Assembly: GCF_021249345.1 (NCBI RefSeq)
Contig: NZ_CP089588.1
Span: 2,604,001-2,668,000, forward strand
Direction: 5' to 3'
Length of the DNA stretch: 64,000 nt
Origin: Halobacterium wangiae
GTDB lineage: Archaea > Halobacteriota > Halobacteria > Halobacteriales > Halobacteriaceae
The translations under genes and the position numbers were made by a program. Positions 16,596 to 23,689 of this stretch are shown here, in pieces. The notes under the pieces are model-generated. The model was not told the origin of the DNA, did no database searches, and saw only the letters and a list, made by a program, of their open reading frames with translations. Numbering within the stretch: position 1 is the stretch's first letter; every line of letters starts with the position of its first letter.

Positions 16596-17534
16596 ATGGA
16601 CATCGAGACGGTCAAAGAGCGTGCCGGCCCCCGGGAGTTCAGCCCGGCCGACGACCTGCCGTTGGAGTACCGGAAGGCCGCGACGCGCATGATACAGTTC
16701 CACGCCAACAGCGAGGTGATGGGTGGCTACCTCGACAAGGCGTTCACCCGGATGGCGCCCTCGCTCGACCGCAAACTCGCCTGCACCGCGAAGTGCCAGG
16801 ACGAGATCGGGCACGCCCAGTTGCTCTACCGCGCCGCTGAGACCCTCGGCGTGAAGTCCCGGGAGCAGATGCTCACGGAACTCGAGGAGGGCGACGGGAA
16901 GTTCCTCAACTGCTTCCACTACCCCGTCGACTCGTGGTACGAGGCGCCGATGATCGACTTCTTCGTCGACGGCGGCGCGATGCGACGGCAGGCCACGCTG
17001 AAGAACACGTCCTGGGAGCCGTACGCCCACGCGATGGACAAGGTCTGCTTCGAGGAGGGGTTCCACGTGAAACACGGCGAGGACATCCTCCGCGAACTGA
17101 TGCGGTCCTCGAAGGCCAACCAGGAGCGCACGCAGGAGGTGTTCGAGGTGTGGTGGCCCCGTATCCTCCAGTTCTTCGGCCCGACGAACGACGAGTCCCG
17201 TCACGACGACTTCGCCCAGCAGGTCGGCCTGAAGACGGTCTCGAACGACGAACTCCGCAACTCGTTCCTCAACATGTACGTGCCGAAGGCCGAGAAGTAC
17301 GGCCTCGAGATTCCGGAGTACCCCCGCATCTTCGAGCGCGACGACGGCACGATGGCCGTCCGTGAGGACGACCTCGACTGGGACGAGTTCTGGACCATCG
17401 CCAAGAACGACTACGAGGGGAGCTACGAACAGATCGGCAGCCGGCGGCGGCGACACGAGGCCGTCGCGTGGGTGCGCGAGTCGATGGACGAGTGGGAGAC
17501 CGGCACTGCGGGGAGCCCGCAGGCCGCCGACTGA
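16596..17534 (+). CDS. paaA: phenylacetyl-CoA epoxidase, catalytic subunit PaaA
   Basis: PaaA carries the diiron centre that inserts one oxygen atom into the ring of phenylacetyl-CoA. The 312-residue product shows ferritin-like helices with the expected ligands: Glu40, Glu70-x-x-His73 (KCQDEIGHAQLLY) and Glu154-x-x-His157 (FEEGFHVKHGED). Helical segments around WYEAPMIDFF supply the rest of the pocket. Length agrees with bacterial PaaA. It opens the operon paaA-B-C-D and a small zinc-ribbon gene, with paaB starting two bases after its stop. There is no Shine-Dalgarno sequence at the start. Activity needs PaaC and a reductase; no PaaE-type flavoprotein reductase lies nearby. Confidence 0.95.
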   Translation: MDIETVKERAGPREFSPADDLPLEYRKAATRMIQFHANSEVMGGYLDKAFTRMAPSLDRKLACTAKCQDEIGHAQLLYRAAETLGVKSREQMLTELEEGDGKFLNCFHYPVDSWYEAPMIDFFVDGGAMRRQATLKNTSWEPYAHAMDKVCFEEGFHVKHGEDILRELMRSSKANQERTQEVFEVWWPRILQFFGPTNDESRHDDFAQQVGLKTVSNDELRNSFLNMYVPKAEKYGLEIPEYPRIFERDDGTMAVREDDLDWDEFWTIAKNDYEGSYEQIGSRRRRHEAVAWVRESMDEWETGTAGSPQAAD

Positions 17535-17536
17535 CC

Positions 17537-17857
17537 ATGATCTGGGAAGTGTTCCGCCAGGAGAAGACGGGGGGCCGGCACACCCACTGCGGGAACGTCC
17601 ACGCGCCGGACCGTGAGATGGCGCTCATGTTCGCGCAGATCCAGCACGGCCGTCGCATGCAGACGAACTCGCTGTGGGTCGCACCGAAAGACGAGATCGC
17701 GGAGGTGGACGCCGACGAGGCGGCGTTCGGCGGCACGACGGACAAGGCCTACCGGTGGGCGATGACGTACAACAACATCGACGCGAGTTTCGCCGAGGAG
17801 GTCGCCGAGAGCGAGGCCGAACAGGAGGAGGCCGCCCAGAAGCGGGGTGACATCTGA
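17537..17857 (+). CDS. paaB: phenylacetyl-CoA epoxidase subunit PaaB
   Basis: The 106-residue protein has the PaaB signature: WEVFRQEKTGG at the start, then HCGNVHAPDREMALMFAQ, and a SLWVAPK strand. PaaB is a small non-catalytic subunit that bridges PaaAC units into larger complexes in bacteria. The C-terminal 25 residues are acidic and probably flexible. The ATG at 17537 follows the paaA stop by two bases, and the stop overlaps the paaC start by one base, so translation is coupled. A longer open frame upstream is a shadow of paaA. Confidence 0.93.
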   Translation: MIWEVFRQEKTGGRHTHCGNVHAPDREMALMFAQIQHGRRMQTNSLWVAPKDEIAEVDADEAAFGGTTDKAYRWAMTYNNIDASFAEEVAESEAEQEEAAQKRGDI

Positions 17858-18639
17858 TGGAGCCAGCCGAGGCCCAACTGCTGCGGCTGGCGGACGACGA
17901 GTTCGTGCTCGCCGAGCGGTACACGGAGTGGCAGATCTACGCGCCGACGGTGGAGTCCGACCTCGCGCTCGCGAACATCGCACAGGACGAGTTCGGCCAC
18001 GCGCGCCTCTGGTACGACCTGCTCCAGGAGGAGTTCGGGTACGAGGAGTCGGAGCTCATCTGGGAGCGCGACCCCGCGGACTTCCGGCACAGCACGCTGG
18101 TCGAACTCGAGACGCCCGAGGGCGACTGGGCAGACACGGTCGTCCGGGGGTACCTCTACGACGTCGCCGAGCGCCTGCGACTCGACGCGCTCGCAGACTC
18201 CGCCTACGAGCCCATCGCCGACCGCGTGCCGAAGGTCCAGGGCGAAGAGACGTACCACCGCGAGCACGCCCAGTCCTGGCTCGACCGCCTGAGCGGGAGC
18301 GGCGAGTCACACGACCGCGTGCAAGCGGCCGTCGACCGACTGTTCCCACACGCGCTGTCGCTGTTCAGCCCTACCGAACACGAGGGCGATATCGTCGACG
18401 CTGGCGTCAGAACGCGCTCGCTGTCGGACCTCCGTTCGGACTGGCTGGACGAGGTGGTCCCCTACCTCGAGTCGCTCGACGTGGACGTGCCGGACCCCGA
18501 GGAGACGGATCGACCGGAAGCGGTCGGACGGGACGGCACGCACACCGCCGACTGGGACGCGCTCCACGCCGAATTCACGGAGACGTACCACGAACTCGGT
18601 TTCGACGAACCGGCGTCGCTGCGGGGTGAGAACGCGTGA
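17857..18639 (+). CDS. paaC: phenylacetyl-CoA epoxidase subunit PaaC, with apparent diiron ligands
   Basis: PaaC pairs with PaaA in the epoxidase core. The 260-residue product has the ferritin-like four-helix pattern. Unlike Escherichia coli PaaC as I remember it, where the second helix reads LDLLGQA, this one has a full E-x-x-H there (Glu45-Phe-Gly-His48 in AQDEFGHARLWY). It also has Glu20 in helix one, acidic Asp102/Glu105 in helix three, and Glu131-x-x-His134 in helix four. That set could hold a diiron site, so the subunit may not be purely structural. It overlaps paaB by one base and paaD by four. Confidence 0.9.
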   Translation: MEPAEAQLLRLADDEFVLAERYTEWQIYAPTVESDLALANIAQDEFGHARLWYDLLQEEFGYEESELIWERDPADFRHSTLVELETPEGDWADTVVRGYLYDVAERLRLDALADSAYEPIADRVPKVQGEETYHREHAQSWLDRLSGSGESHDRVQAAVDRLFPHALSLFSPTEHEGDIVDAGVRTRSLSDLRSDWLDEVVPYLESLDVDVPDPEETDRPEAVGRDGTHTADWDALHAEFTETYHELGFDEPASLRGENA

Positions 18640-19037
18640 GCGCCCCGACCGGCGACGCCTGCGCGTACACCGACTACGAGGACGGCGAGGTCCCGGCGGG
18701 CTTCCCGAACACCGGGGAGGGAGCGACCGGGACGGAGGCCGAGATCTGGGCGGCGCTGTACGAGGTCGAGGACCCCGAGATGCCGGTGTCGATCGTCGAC
18801 CTCGGGCTCATCTACGACGTCAGCGTCGAGGCCGAGACGGCGACCGTCGAGATGACGCTGACGTACACTGGTTGCCCGGCGAAGGACATGCTCACGAACG
18901 ACGTGCGGTGTGCTGCGCTCACTGCTTCGGGCGTGCGGGACGCGGACGTCGAGATACAGTACTCGCCACCGTGGTCCGTCGAGATGGTCACGGAGACGGG
19001 CAGAGAACAGCTTCGAGAGTTCGGGCTGAGTGTATGA
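18636..19037 (+). CDS. paaD: PaaD, DUF59/MIP18 domain only
   Basis: PaaD is thought to help mature or insert iron centres for the epoxidase. The 133-residue product is a DUF59 (MIP18-like) domain: EDPEMPVSIVDLGLIYDV at about 46-63, and a TYTGCPAKDM segment with the conserved cysteine near residue 80. Bacterial PaaD continues into a cysteine-rich zinc ribbon. Here the frame stops after LREFGLSV, and the ribbon is a separate overlapping gene. The start is a GTG sharing bases with the paaC stop. A general iron-sulfur assembly factor would be the alternative outside this context. Confidence 0.88.
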   Translation: MSAPTGDACAYTDYEDGEVPAGFPNTGEGATGTEAEIWAALYEVEDPEMPVSIVDLGLIYDVSVEAETATVEMTLTYTGCPAKDMLTNDVRCAALTASGVRDADVEIQYSPPWSVEMVTETGREQLREFGLSV

Positions 19038-19198
19038 GGGGTCTCGACCCGAGCACCACGACGTCGAGTGACGAACCCGCGGCGTGTCCGTACTGTGGCT
19101 CGACGGAGACGGAGCGAGAACACCCGAAGGGGCCCGGACTCTGCCGTTCGATCCACTACTGCCACGGCTGCGACCAGCCGTTCGAGCAGTTCGGGTAG
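19034..19198 (+). CDS. 54-residue zinc ribbon, detached C-terminal part of PaaD
   Basis: This tiny gene starts at an ATG whose ATGA overlaps the paaD stop. The product has Cys18-x2-Cys21-Gly, then Cys37, and Cys43-x2-Cys46, followed by DQPFEQFG. The same order of cysteines and the closing PF-x-x-F match the end of bacterial PaaD. The first 15 residues are a polar linker. I infer that it binds zinc or iron and works with the DUF59 protein encoded just before it. Such a short frame could be missed in gene calling, but the position and cysteines make it convincing. Confidence 0.82.
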   Translation: MRGLDPSTTTSSDEPAACPYCGSTETEREHPKGPGLCRSIHYCHGCDQPFEQFG

Positions 19199-19254
19199 GG
19201 GTGGTCGCAGGCGGCGCCGCGCGTTCAGTGAGAGTGAATGGGCGGCAGGGCGAG

Positions 19255-19263
19255 TATATAAAC
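19255..19263. promoter_or_regulatory. strong TATA-like element after the paa operon
   Basis: The run tatataaac is one of the best TATA matches in the window and can be read on either strand. On the plus strand it would start RNA near 19285, about 155 bases before the next gene and upstream of that gene's own TATA box. On the minus strand it would start RNA near 19233, antisense to the paaD zinc-ribbon gene. Confidence 0.4.
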
Positions 19264-19409
19264 ACCTGATTGAGAAAGGGGTACTTTCACTACAGTCTGG
19301 GTCGTTTGCACGAGTGTTCACCGCTGACCGTTCGGTCGGCAGGTGGACGTGCCTCTGACACCGGTGCGGCGTCCACTGCCTCTGGACCGCCGCTTTTGAC
19401 GACCAATCG

Positions 19410-19416
19410 ATATATC
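19410..19416 (+). promoter_or_regulatory. TATA box of the third aromatic-region HTH_10 gene
   Basis: The run atatatc is centred 28 bases before the ATG at 19441 and fixes that start as leaderless. Confidence 0.65.
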
Positions 19417-19440
19417 AGTGAGCGGTCTAATCGTCGTGTC

Positions 19441-20085
19441 ATGAGTCTCATCGCCGAGTTCACGTTCCAGCACGCTGGACTGCCGCTCATGTCCGCCCTC
19501 GAGTCCACGGGCGTACAACTCGACGTCGAGCAGGCGGTCGCGGCGGATCCGGACCGCCCGGTGCTGTTCGTCTGGGCGTTCGGTGGTGACCTCGACGCCT
19601 TCGAGACGGCCGCCACGAACGAGGACGACACCGTCGAGACCATCACGCTGGTCGAGGACGCCGGTGACCGTCGACTCTACCGGGTGCAGGTCAGCGGCAG
19701 TACCGAGATGCCGCTGTACCCCCTCGACGACCGACTGCAGGCGTCCCGTCTCGGCGTCACGTCCTCGGCGGACGGCATCGAGGCGCGCCTCAGATTCCCC
19801 GACCGGGCGAGTCTCTCCGAGTACCAGCCGCTCGTCGAACAGAAGGGCGTGAACGTGACCCTCCGCAGGGTGTACGGCGAGAGCGACGCCGTCTTCGGCG
19901 GCGAGTACGGCCTCTCTGCGAAGCAGCGGGAAGCCCTCGAGGCCGCGGTCGCTGCCGGCTACTTCGAGGTCCCCCGCCGTGCGTCGCTGTCGGACCTCGC
20001 CGAGGACCTCGGCGTCTCCACGCAGGCGGTCAGCGAGCGCCTGCGTCGGGGCATCACGACGCTCGTCGAGAACGCCCTCGACTAG
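19441..20085 (+). CDS. HTH_10 (Bat-type) transcriptional regulator
   Basis: The 214-residue protein ends in an HTH_10 domain (about 157-212): LSAKQREALEAAVAAGYF, EVPRRASLSDLAEDLGV and STQAVSERLRRGITTLV. The N-terminal part (MSLIAEFTFQHAGLPLMSAL) follows the common haloarchaeal form of the sensor region. The open frame reaches back to 19270, but the TATA box at 19410 supports the ATG at 19441. Its stop overlaps the stop of the convergent EthD gene. It lies 243 bases after the paa operon and may sense related compounds. The target is not evident. Confidence 0.83.
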   Translation: MSLIAEFTFQHAGLPLMSALESTGVQLDVEQAVAADPDRPVLFVWAFGGDLDAFETAATNEDDTVETITLVEDAGDRRLYRVQVSGSTEMPLYPLDDRLQASRLGVTSSADGIEARLRFPDRASLSEYQPLVEQKGVNVTLRRVYGESDAVFGGEYGLSAKQREALEAAVAAGYFEVPRRASLSDLAEDLGVSTQAVSERLRRGITTLVENALD

Positions 20086-20399
20086 GCCTCGAACTCCACA
20101 CGCTCCTCGACGTACAGCGTCTCCCCTGCCTCCACGTCCGCGAACTCGGCGGCGTCGGCCTGGACCGCCCGACCGGTCTCCGAGTCGAACGCCTCACTCA
20201 GCGCCGCCATGTCCTCGAAGTACAGTTCGACGACGCCGTCGTGGCTCGACCGCTCCGGGTCGTTGGGCACTGCAGTCGTGTACTTCTGGAGGTTCGGTAG
20301 CGACTCGGCGAGGTCGGCGTGCTCGCCCCGCCAGCGCTCGACGAACTCCTCGTGCGTGTAGTCGTCGCGGCGGACGAGCAACTGGACCAGTTTCACCAT
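20082..20399 (-). CDS. EthD-family protein
   Basis: The 105-residue product is a single EthD-type ferredoxin-like (dimeric alpha-beta barrel) domain: VKLVQLLVRRDDYTHEEFVE, WRGEHADLA, then a VVELYFEDMAALSEAF strand-helix unit. EthD-like proteins accompany monooxygenases and degradation pathways, often without a proven reaction. The stop codon is shared with the convergent HTH_10 gene in a CTAG. It is the right-hand end of the aromatic neighbourhood, so a helper role there is possible but unproven. Confidence 0.8.
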   Translation of the reverse strand: MVKLVQLLVRRDDYTHEEFVERWRGEHADLAESLPNLQKYTTAVPNDPERSSHDGVVELYFEDMAALSEAFDSETGRAVQADAAEFADVEAGETLYVEERVEFEA

Positions 20400-20473
20400 A
20401 GCGGGTGTGGGCGGGCGGGGGCCTTCGCTCTTTGGTCGGACCGCGATACCTTTGTACCAGAGGACTCCCAGAG

Positions 20474-21226
20474 ATGGGTATGCGCGTCGAGAACTCCTTC
20501 CTCCCCGCCCCGGGCGTCGGGGAGACGACCGAACGCCGCCTCTGGGAGCACGGCGTCACCCACTGGGACGAGTTCGCGGGTGACGGTCCCGGCGTCGGCG
20601 ACGCCACCGCCGAGAACATCTACACCTTCATTGAGGAGGCCCGGGCCGCACTCGACACCGGCGACACCCGGTACTTCGCCGATGTCTTCCCGAACAACAC
20701 CCTGTGGCGCCTCTACGAGAACGTCGCCGGCGACGTCGCCTTCTTCGACATCGAGACCACCGGCCTCGACAAGCGCGCCAGCGACGTCACCACCGTGAGC
20801 GTCCACCACGCCGGCGACACGACGACGCTCGTCCAGGGCCACGACCTGACGAGCGAGAACCTCGTCGAGCTCCTGGACGCGTCGCTGCTCGTCTCGTTCA
20901 ACGGCAAGCGCTTCGACGCGCCGTTCCTCGAGTACAACTTCGACTGCTCGTTCGACGCGCCGCACCTCGACCTCATGTACCTCTGCAAGCGCCTCGACCT
21001 CGACGGCGGCCTGAAGCAGGTCGAACGCGACCTGGGCATCGACCGCGGCGGTATGGACGTCGACGGACGCGAGGCCGTGCGCCTCTGGCACCGCTACGAG
21101 TCCGGCGACGAGGCCGCCCTCGATCGCCTCGTGGAGTACAACCGCTACGACGCACAGAACCTCGAGACGCTACTCGACACGGTCACCGGACGCCTCCACG
21201 AACACGTCTTCGAACCGCACTGCTGA
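20474..21226 (+). CDS. DEDD-type 3'-5' exonuclease-like protein (RNase H fold)
   Basis: The 250-residue protein combines a helix-hairpin-helix-like N-terminus (LPAPGVGETTERRLWEHGV and GPGVGDATAENI, residues 10-50) with a DnaQ-type nuclease domain. The three exonuclease motifs are complete: Asp92-Ile-Glu94, Asn143 to Asp148 in SFNGKRFDAPFLE, and Tyr222-x3-Asp226. This is the YprB/COG3359 arrangement. I expect metal-dependent cleavage of DNA or RNA ends; the true substrate is unknown. An ATG at 20474 and another at 20480 are both possible. It stands alone, divergent from the EthD gene. Confidence 0.82.
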   Translation: MGMRVENSFLPAPGVGETTERRLWEHGVTHWDEFAGDGPGVGDATAENIYTFIEEARAALDTGDTRYFADVFPNNTLWRLYENVAGDVAFFDIETTGLDKRASDVTTVSVHHAGDTTTLVQGHDLTSENLVELLDASLLVSFNGKRFDAPFLEYNFDCSFDAPHLDLMYLCKRLDLDGGLKQVERDLGIDRGGMDVDGREAVRLWHRYESGDEAALDRLVEYNRYDAQNLETLLDTVTGRLHEHVFEPHC

Positions 21227-21274
21227 CCGGCGAGCAGTTCTCCGACGACCCGATTCTCGACGGCGCAGTCGGTA

Positions 21275-22480
21275 CTACGACTCCACGATGATTTCGCCCA
21301 CCATCCCGATACTGGCGTGGGGTTCACAGATGTACTCGTAGGCTCCCTCCACCTCGAAGGTGTACTCGTACTCGGTGCCGCTGGTCGCTAACTCGGCGAA
21401 TCCGTCCCAGTTCGCGCCAGCAGGTTGATCCTCCGGCTTGATGTTGTGGTTGTCTGAATCCCACACCCACCGAACGGTCGTTCCGGGTTCGATGCGTAGC
21501 GTCTCGGGTTCGAACCGGTGCTCTCCACCGGGACCGACAACCACCATGGCGTCGTAGTCTGACCCCTCGATGGTCTGGACGGGGGTACTCTCGACGGTTG
21601 TCGTCGTCTCGGTGGTTGTCGTCGTCTCGGTGGTTTCGACGGATCCACCGTCTCCGTCGCCGCCGTCCCCGCCTTCGCCACCCCCGTCTGACGTCGTCGT
21701 CGTCTCGGGGACGTCTCCGAACCACTCCGGTTCGCTCACCGACGTCTCTCCGATGTTCGTCACCGCCATCTCCAGGTCCGAACGCCGACCGTCGCCGGCG
21801 TCCTCGACGAGGTTCTCGATTTCGACCGACTGGACCATCCCGGTCCCCGTGAGCAGGAGGTCTCCGGACCCCACGTCCCGGATGGCTTCCACGGCTTCTG
21901 CGTCACGGAGTCCCGTGATGGGGAGCCGATAGCTGGCGTCTCCTTCGCCAGACACGTCCTCGAGCGGCCCGTACTCCAGGGCTTCCAGCAGGTTCCGGAC
22001 GGTCTCCCGGACGCCGGTATAGCGCTCCTCGACCGTCGACGGCGAGATGGACCGCAGACGAGGTTCGTCGTCGCTGTCATACGTTCGCTCGCCCGCCTCG
22101 GAGCCGTCCGTGTACCGCTCGGTTCGTCCACTCCGCTCGCCGTCGGGGTAGCGCCACCACCGCCGGAAGTAGAGGCGGTCCGTGGCAGGGTCGTACTTTG
22201 CGCGGAGTTCGAGTGCCTGGAATCCGTCCTCGAACGTGTCGTGGGCGGTCTGCGTGAGCGCGGTCGTGTGTGACGTCTCCCTGGCAGCCGTTCGCTGTGC
22301 GTCGACGAACGCGTCGACGTTCTCGATGCCGTCCTCACCGAGACCCGGCAGGTCGCTGCGTTCCCGAGTTGTTCCCCCGTTGCTGCTCTCGTTTCCTCCC
22401 GTGGGTCCGTCGCTGACCGTGCTCGAACATCCCGGCAGAACCGCCAGCGCTGCCAGATATCCGAACTCCCGTCGTTCCAT
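21275..22480 (-). CDS. lipoprotein with C-terminal halocyanin (type I copper) domain
   Basis: The 401-residue protein begins with a short signal and a lipobox (LPGC, Cys18 as the lipid site), so it is anchored outside the cell. Residues about 40-245 form an alpha-beta domain with a YDPATDRLYFRRWWRYPDG strand pattern. It resembles haloarchaeal LolA/LppX-like lipoproteins such as DUF7537, though I hold this loosely. A low-complexity Gly/Asp then Thr/Glu linker (about 248-298) follows. The last 100 residues are a halocyanin domain with copper ligands His345, Cys385, His388 and Met393. Joining a copper electron carrier to that lipoprotein domain is unusual. The ATG at 22480 has a TATA box 27 bases upstream. 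Confidence 0.85.
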   Translation of the reverse strand: MERREFGYLAALAVLPGCSSTVSDGPTGGNESSNGGTTRERSDLPGLGEDGIENVDAFVDAQRTAARETSHTTALTQTAHDTFEDGFQALELRAKYDPATDRLYFRRWWRYPDGERSGRTERYTDGSEAGERTYDSDDEPRLRSISPSTVEERYTGVRETVRNLLEALEYGPLEDVSGEGDASYRLPITGLRDAEAVEAIRDVGSGDLLLTGTGMVQSVEIENLVEDAGDGRRSDLEMAVTNIGETSVSEPEWFGDVPETTTTSDGGGEGGDGGDGDGGSVETTETTTTTETTTTVESTPVQTIEGSDYDAMVVVGPGGEHRFEPETLRIEPGTTVRWVWDSDNHNIKPEDQPAGANWDGFAELATSGTEYEYTFEVEGAYEYICEPHASIGMVGEIIVES

Positions 22481-22503
22481 GCGCTGGCGTACGAGTGAGA
22501 CCG

Positions 22504-22510
22504 TAAATAT
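22504..22510 (-). promoter_or_regulatory. TATA box of the halocyanin lipoprotein gene
   Basis: On the minus strand this reads ATATTTA, centred 27 bases before the ATG at 22480. Confidence 0.6.
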
Positions 22511-22614
22511 GTACTGGGGGTCGACACGTTCTCCGGCGTGGAACGCCGCGCCGTCGCGAGCGGCACTGCCGCGAGTACCGTGGATTTTTGACGGTCAGTT
22601 CACTACCGCCGACC

Positions 22615-22935
22615 ATGGCAGCGCGCCCACCGGTAGGCGACGACGACCCGCCCGAACCGAACGCGTTCGGCATCGCAGTCGTCGACGACCACCTCCGTGA
22701 CGCCGACCTCTCCTTCCCGGCGACACCCGAGGAGGTCGTCGTGGCTCTGGGCGACCCGGAGATCCCCTGCGGGCCGAACGGCCACGACGTCTCCCTGTCG
22801 GCCGCCGTCGAGCGGACCGCACGCACCCAGTTCTCGTCGCGGCGGGACCTGCTCGACGAACTCCACGACGAGTTCGAGCGCGAGCGCCGGGCCGGCGGCG
22901 GGTTCGTCTCGTGGCTCCGCTCGCTCGTCGGCTGA
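22615..22935 (+). CDS. small acidic protein, DUF5789-like
   Basis: The 106-residue product has a proline-rich start, a middle of about 65 residues (FPATPEEVVVALGDPEIPCG, then VSLSAAVERT) and an amphipathic charged helix before a hydrophobic end (FVSWLRSLVG). The pattern fits the DUF5789 family of small haloarchaeal proteins, whose function is unknown. I chose the ATG at 22615; an upstream TTG is unlikely. Its stop lies three bases from the end of the convergent phosphatase gene. Confidence 0.6.
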   Translation: MAARPPVGDDDPPEPNAFGIAVVDDHLRDADLSFPATPEEVVVALGDPEIPCGPNGHDVSLSAAVERTARTQFSSRRDLLDELHDEFERERRAGGGFVSWLRSLVG

Positions 22936-22938
22936 CCG

Positions 22939-23616
22939 CTACGCGGCGCGCTCGCGGATCCGCTCGACTGCCGCCAGGAACCCGTCCGCGTAGGTCTCCT
23001 CGACGACGACGTCCGCGGCGGCTTTCGCCGCGTCGACGGCGTTCGCCACGGCGTAGGACCGCCCCGCCGCCTCGAACAGTTCCACGTCGTTCGCGGAGTC
23101 GCCGACCGCCACGAAGTCGGTGGGTTCGTAGCCGAGTTCCCCGGCGACCGTCGGGAGCGCGGCGCCCTTGTTCATCTGGGTCTCCTTGACGTGGTAGGCG
23201 AACTCGGTGTCGACGACGCTCAGGCCGTGTCGCTCCGCAATCTCCGTGAGCACGTCCAGTGGCTGCTCGCGGCTCACCGCGAGTTCCGTCTCCCGCCAGC
23301 GGTTCACGAGGTCCGACTCGCCCCACCCGATGTCGTAGCCCGCGGCGCGGAACTCCCTGGCGACCGCGTCCGCGCCCTCCCGGTCCCCGAAGTAGAACAG
23401 TTCGTCGTCCACGTACGCGACGCCGCCGTTCTCCGCGACGACGCACTCCTCGATGCCCACGAACTGGCAGAGCGCGATGGGGTAGGGGAGGGCTTTTCCA
23501 GTCGCGATGACGACTGGTGCGTCCCACTCCCGGAGCACGTCCATCACGCGACTGTCGATGGAGCGGTCCTCGCGACTCAGCGTGCCGTCGATGTCGACGG
23601 CGAGCGGCGCGACCAT
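22939..23616 (-). CDS. archaeal-type phosphoglycolate phosphatase (HAD family)
   Basis: The 225-residue protein is a HAD hydrolase of the Cof/archaeal phosphoglycolate phosphatase type. Motif I is DIDGT with Asp8 and Asp10, motif II is VIATGK near residue 38, the lysine motif is in MNKGAAL near 148, and motif III/IV is VGDSANDVELFEAAG near 170. A small cap domain sits between motifs II and III. The enzyme removes phosphate from 2-phosphoglycolate in family members studied; a sugar-phosphate substrate is possible. It is convergent with the DUF5789-like gene. Confidence 0.85.
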   Translation of the reverse strand: MVAPLAVDIDGTLSREDRSIDSRVMDVLREWDAPVVIATGKALPYPIALCQFVGIEECVVAENGGVAYVDDELFYFGDREGADAVAREFRAAGYDIGWGESDLVNRWRETELAVSREQPLDVLTEIAERHGLSVVDTEFAYHVKETQMNKGAALPTVAGELGYEPTDFVAVGDSANDVELFEAAGRSYAVANAVDAAKAAADVVVEETYADGFLAAVERIRERAA

Positions 23617-23689
23617 GTGCGCGTCGAACGTGTCCGTTCCTAAAGGGCGTAGCGGTTCGCGGAGGCGGCCTGTGCCGGCGTAGCGGACG

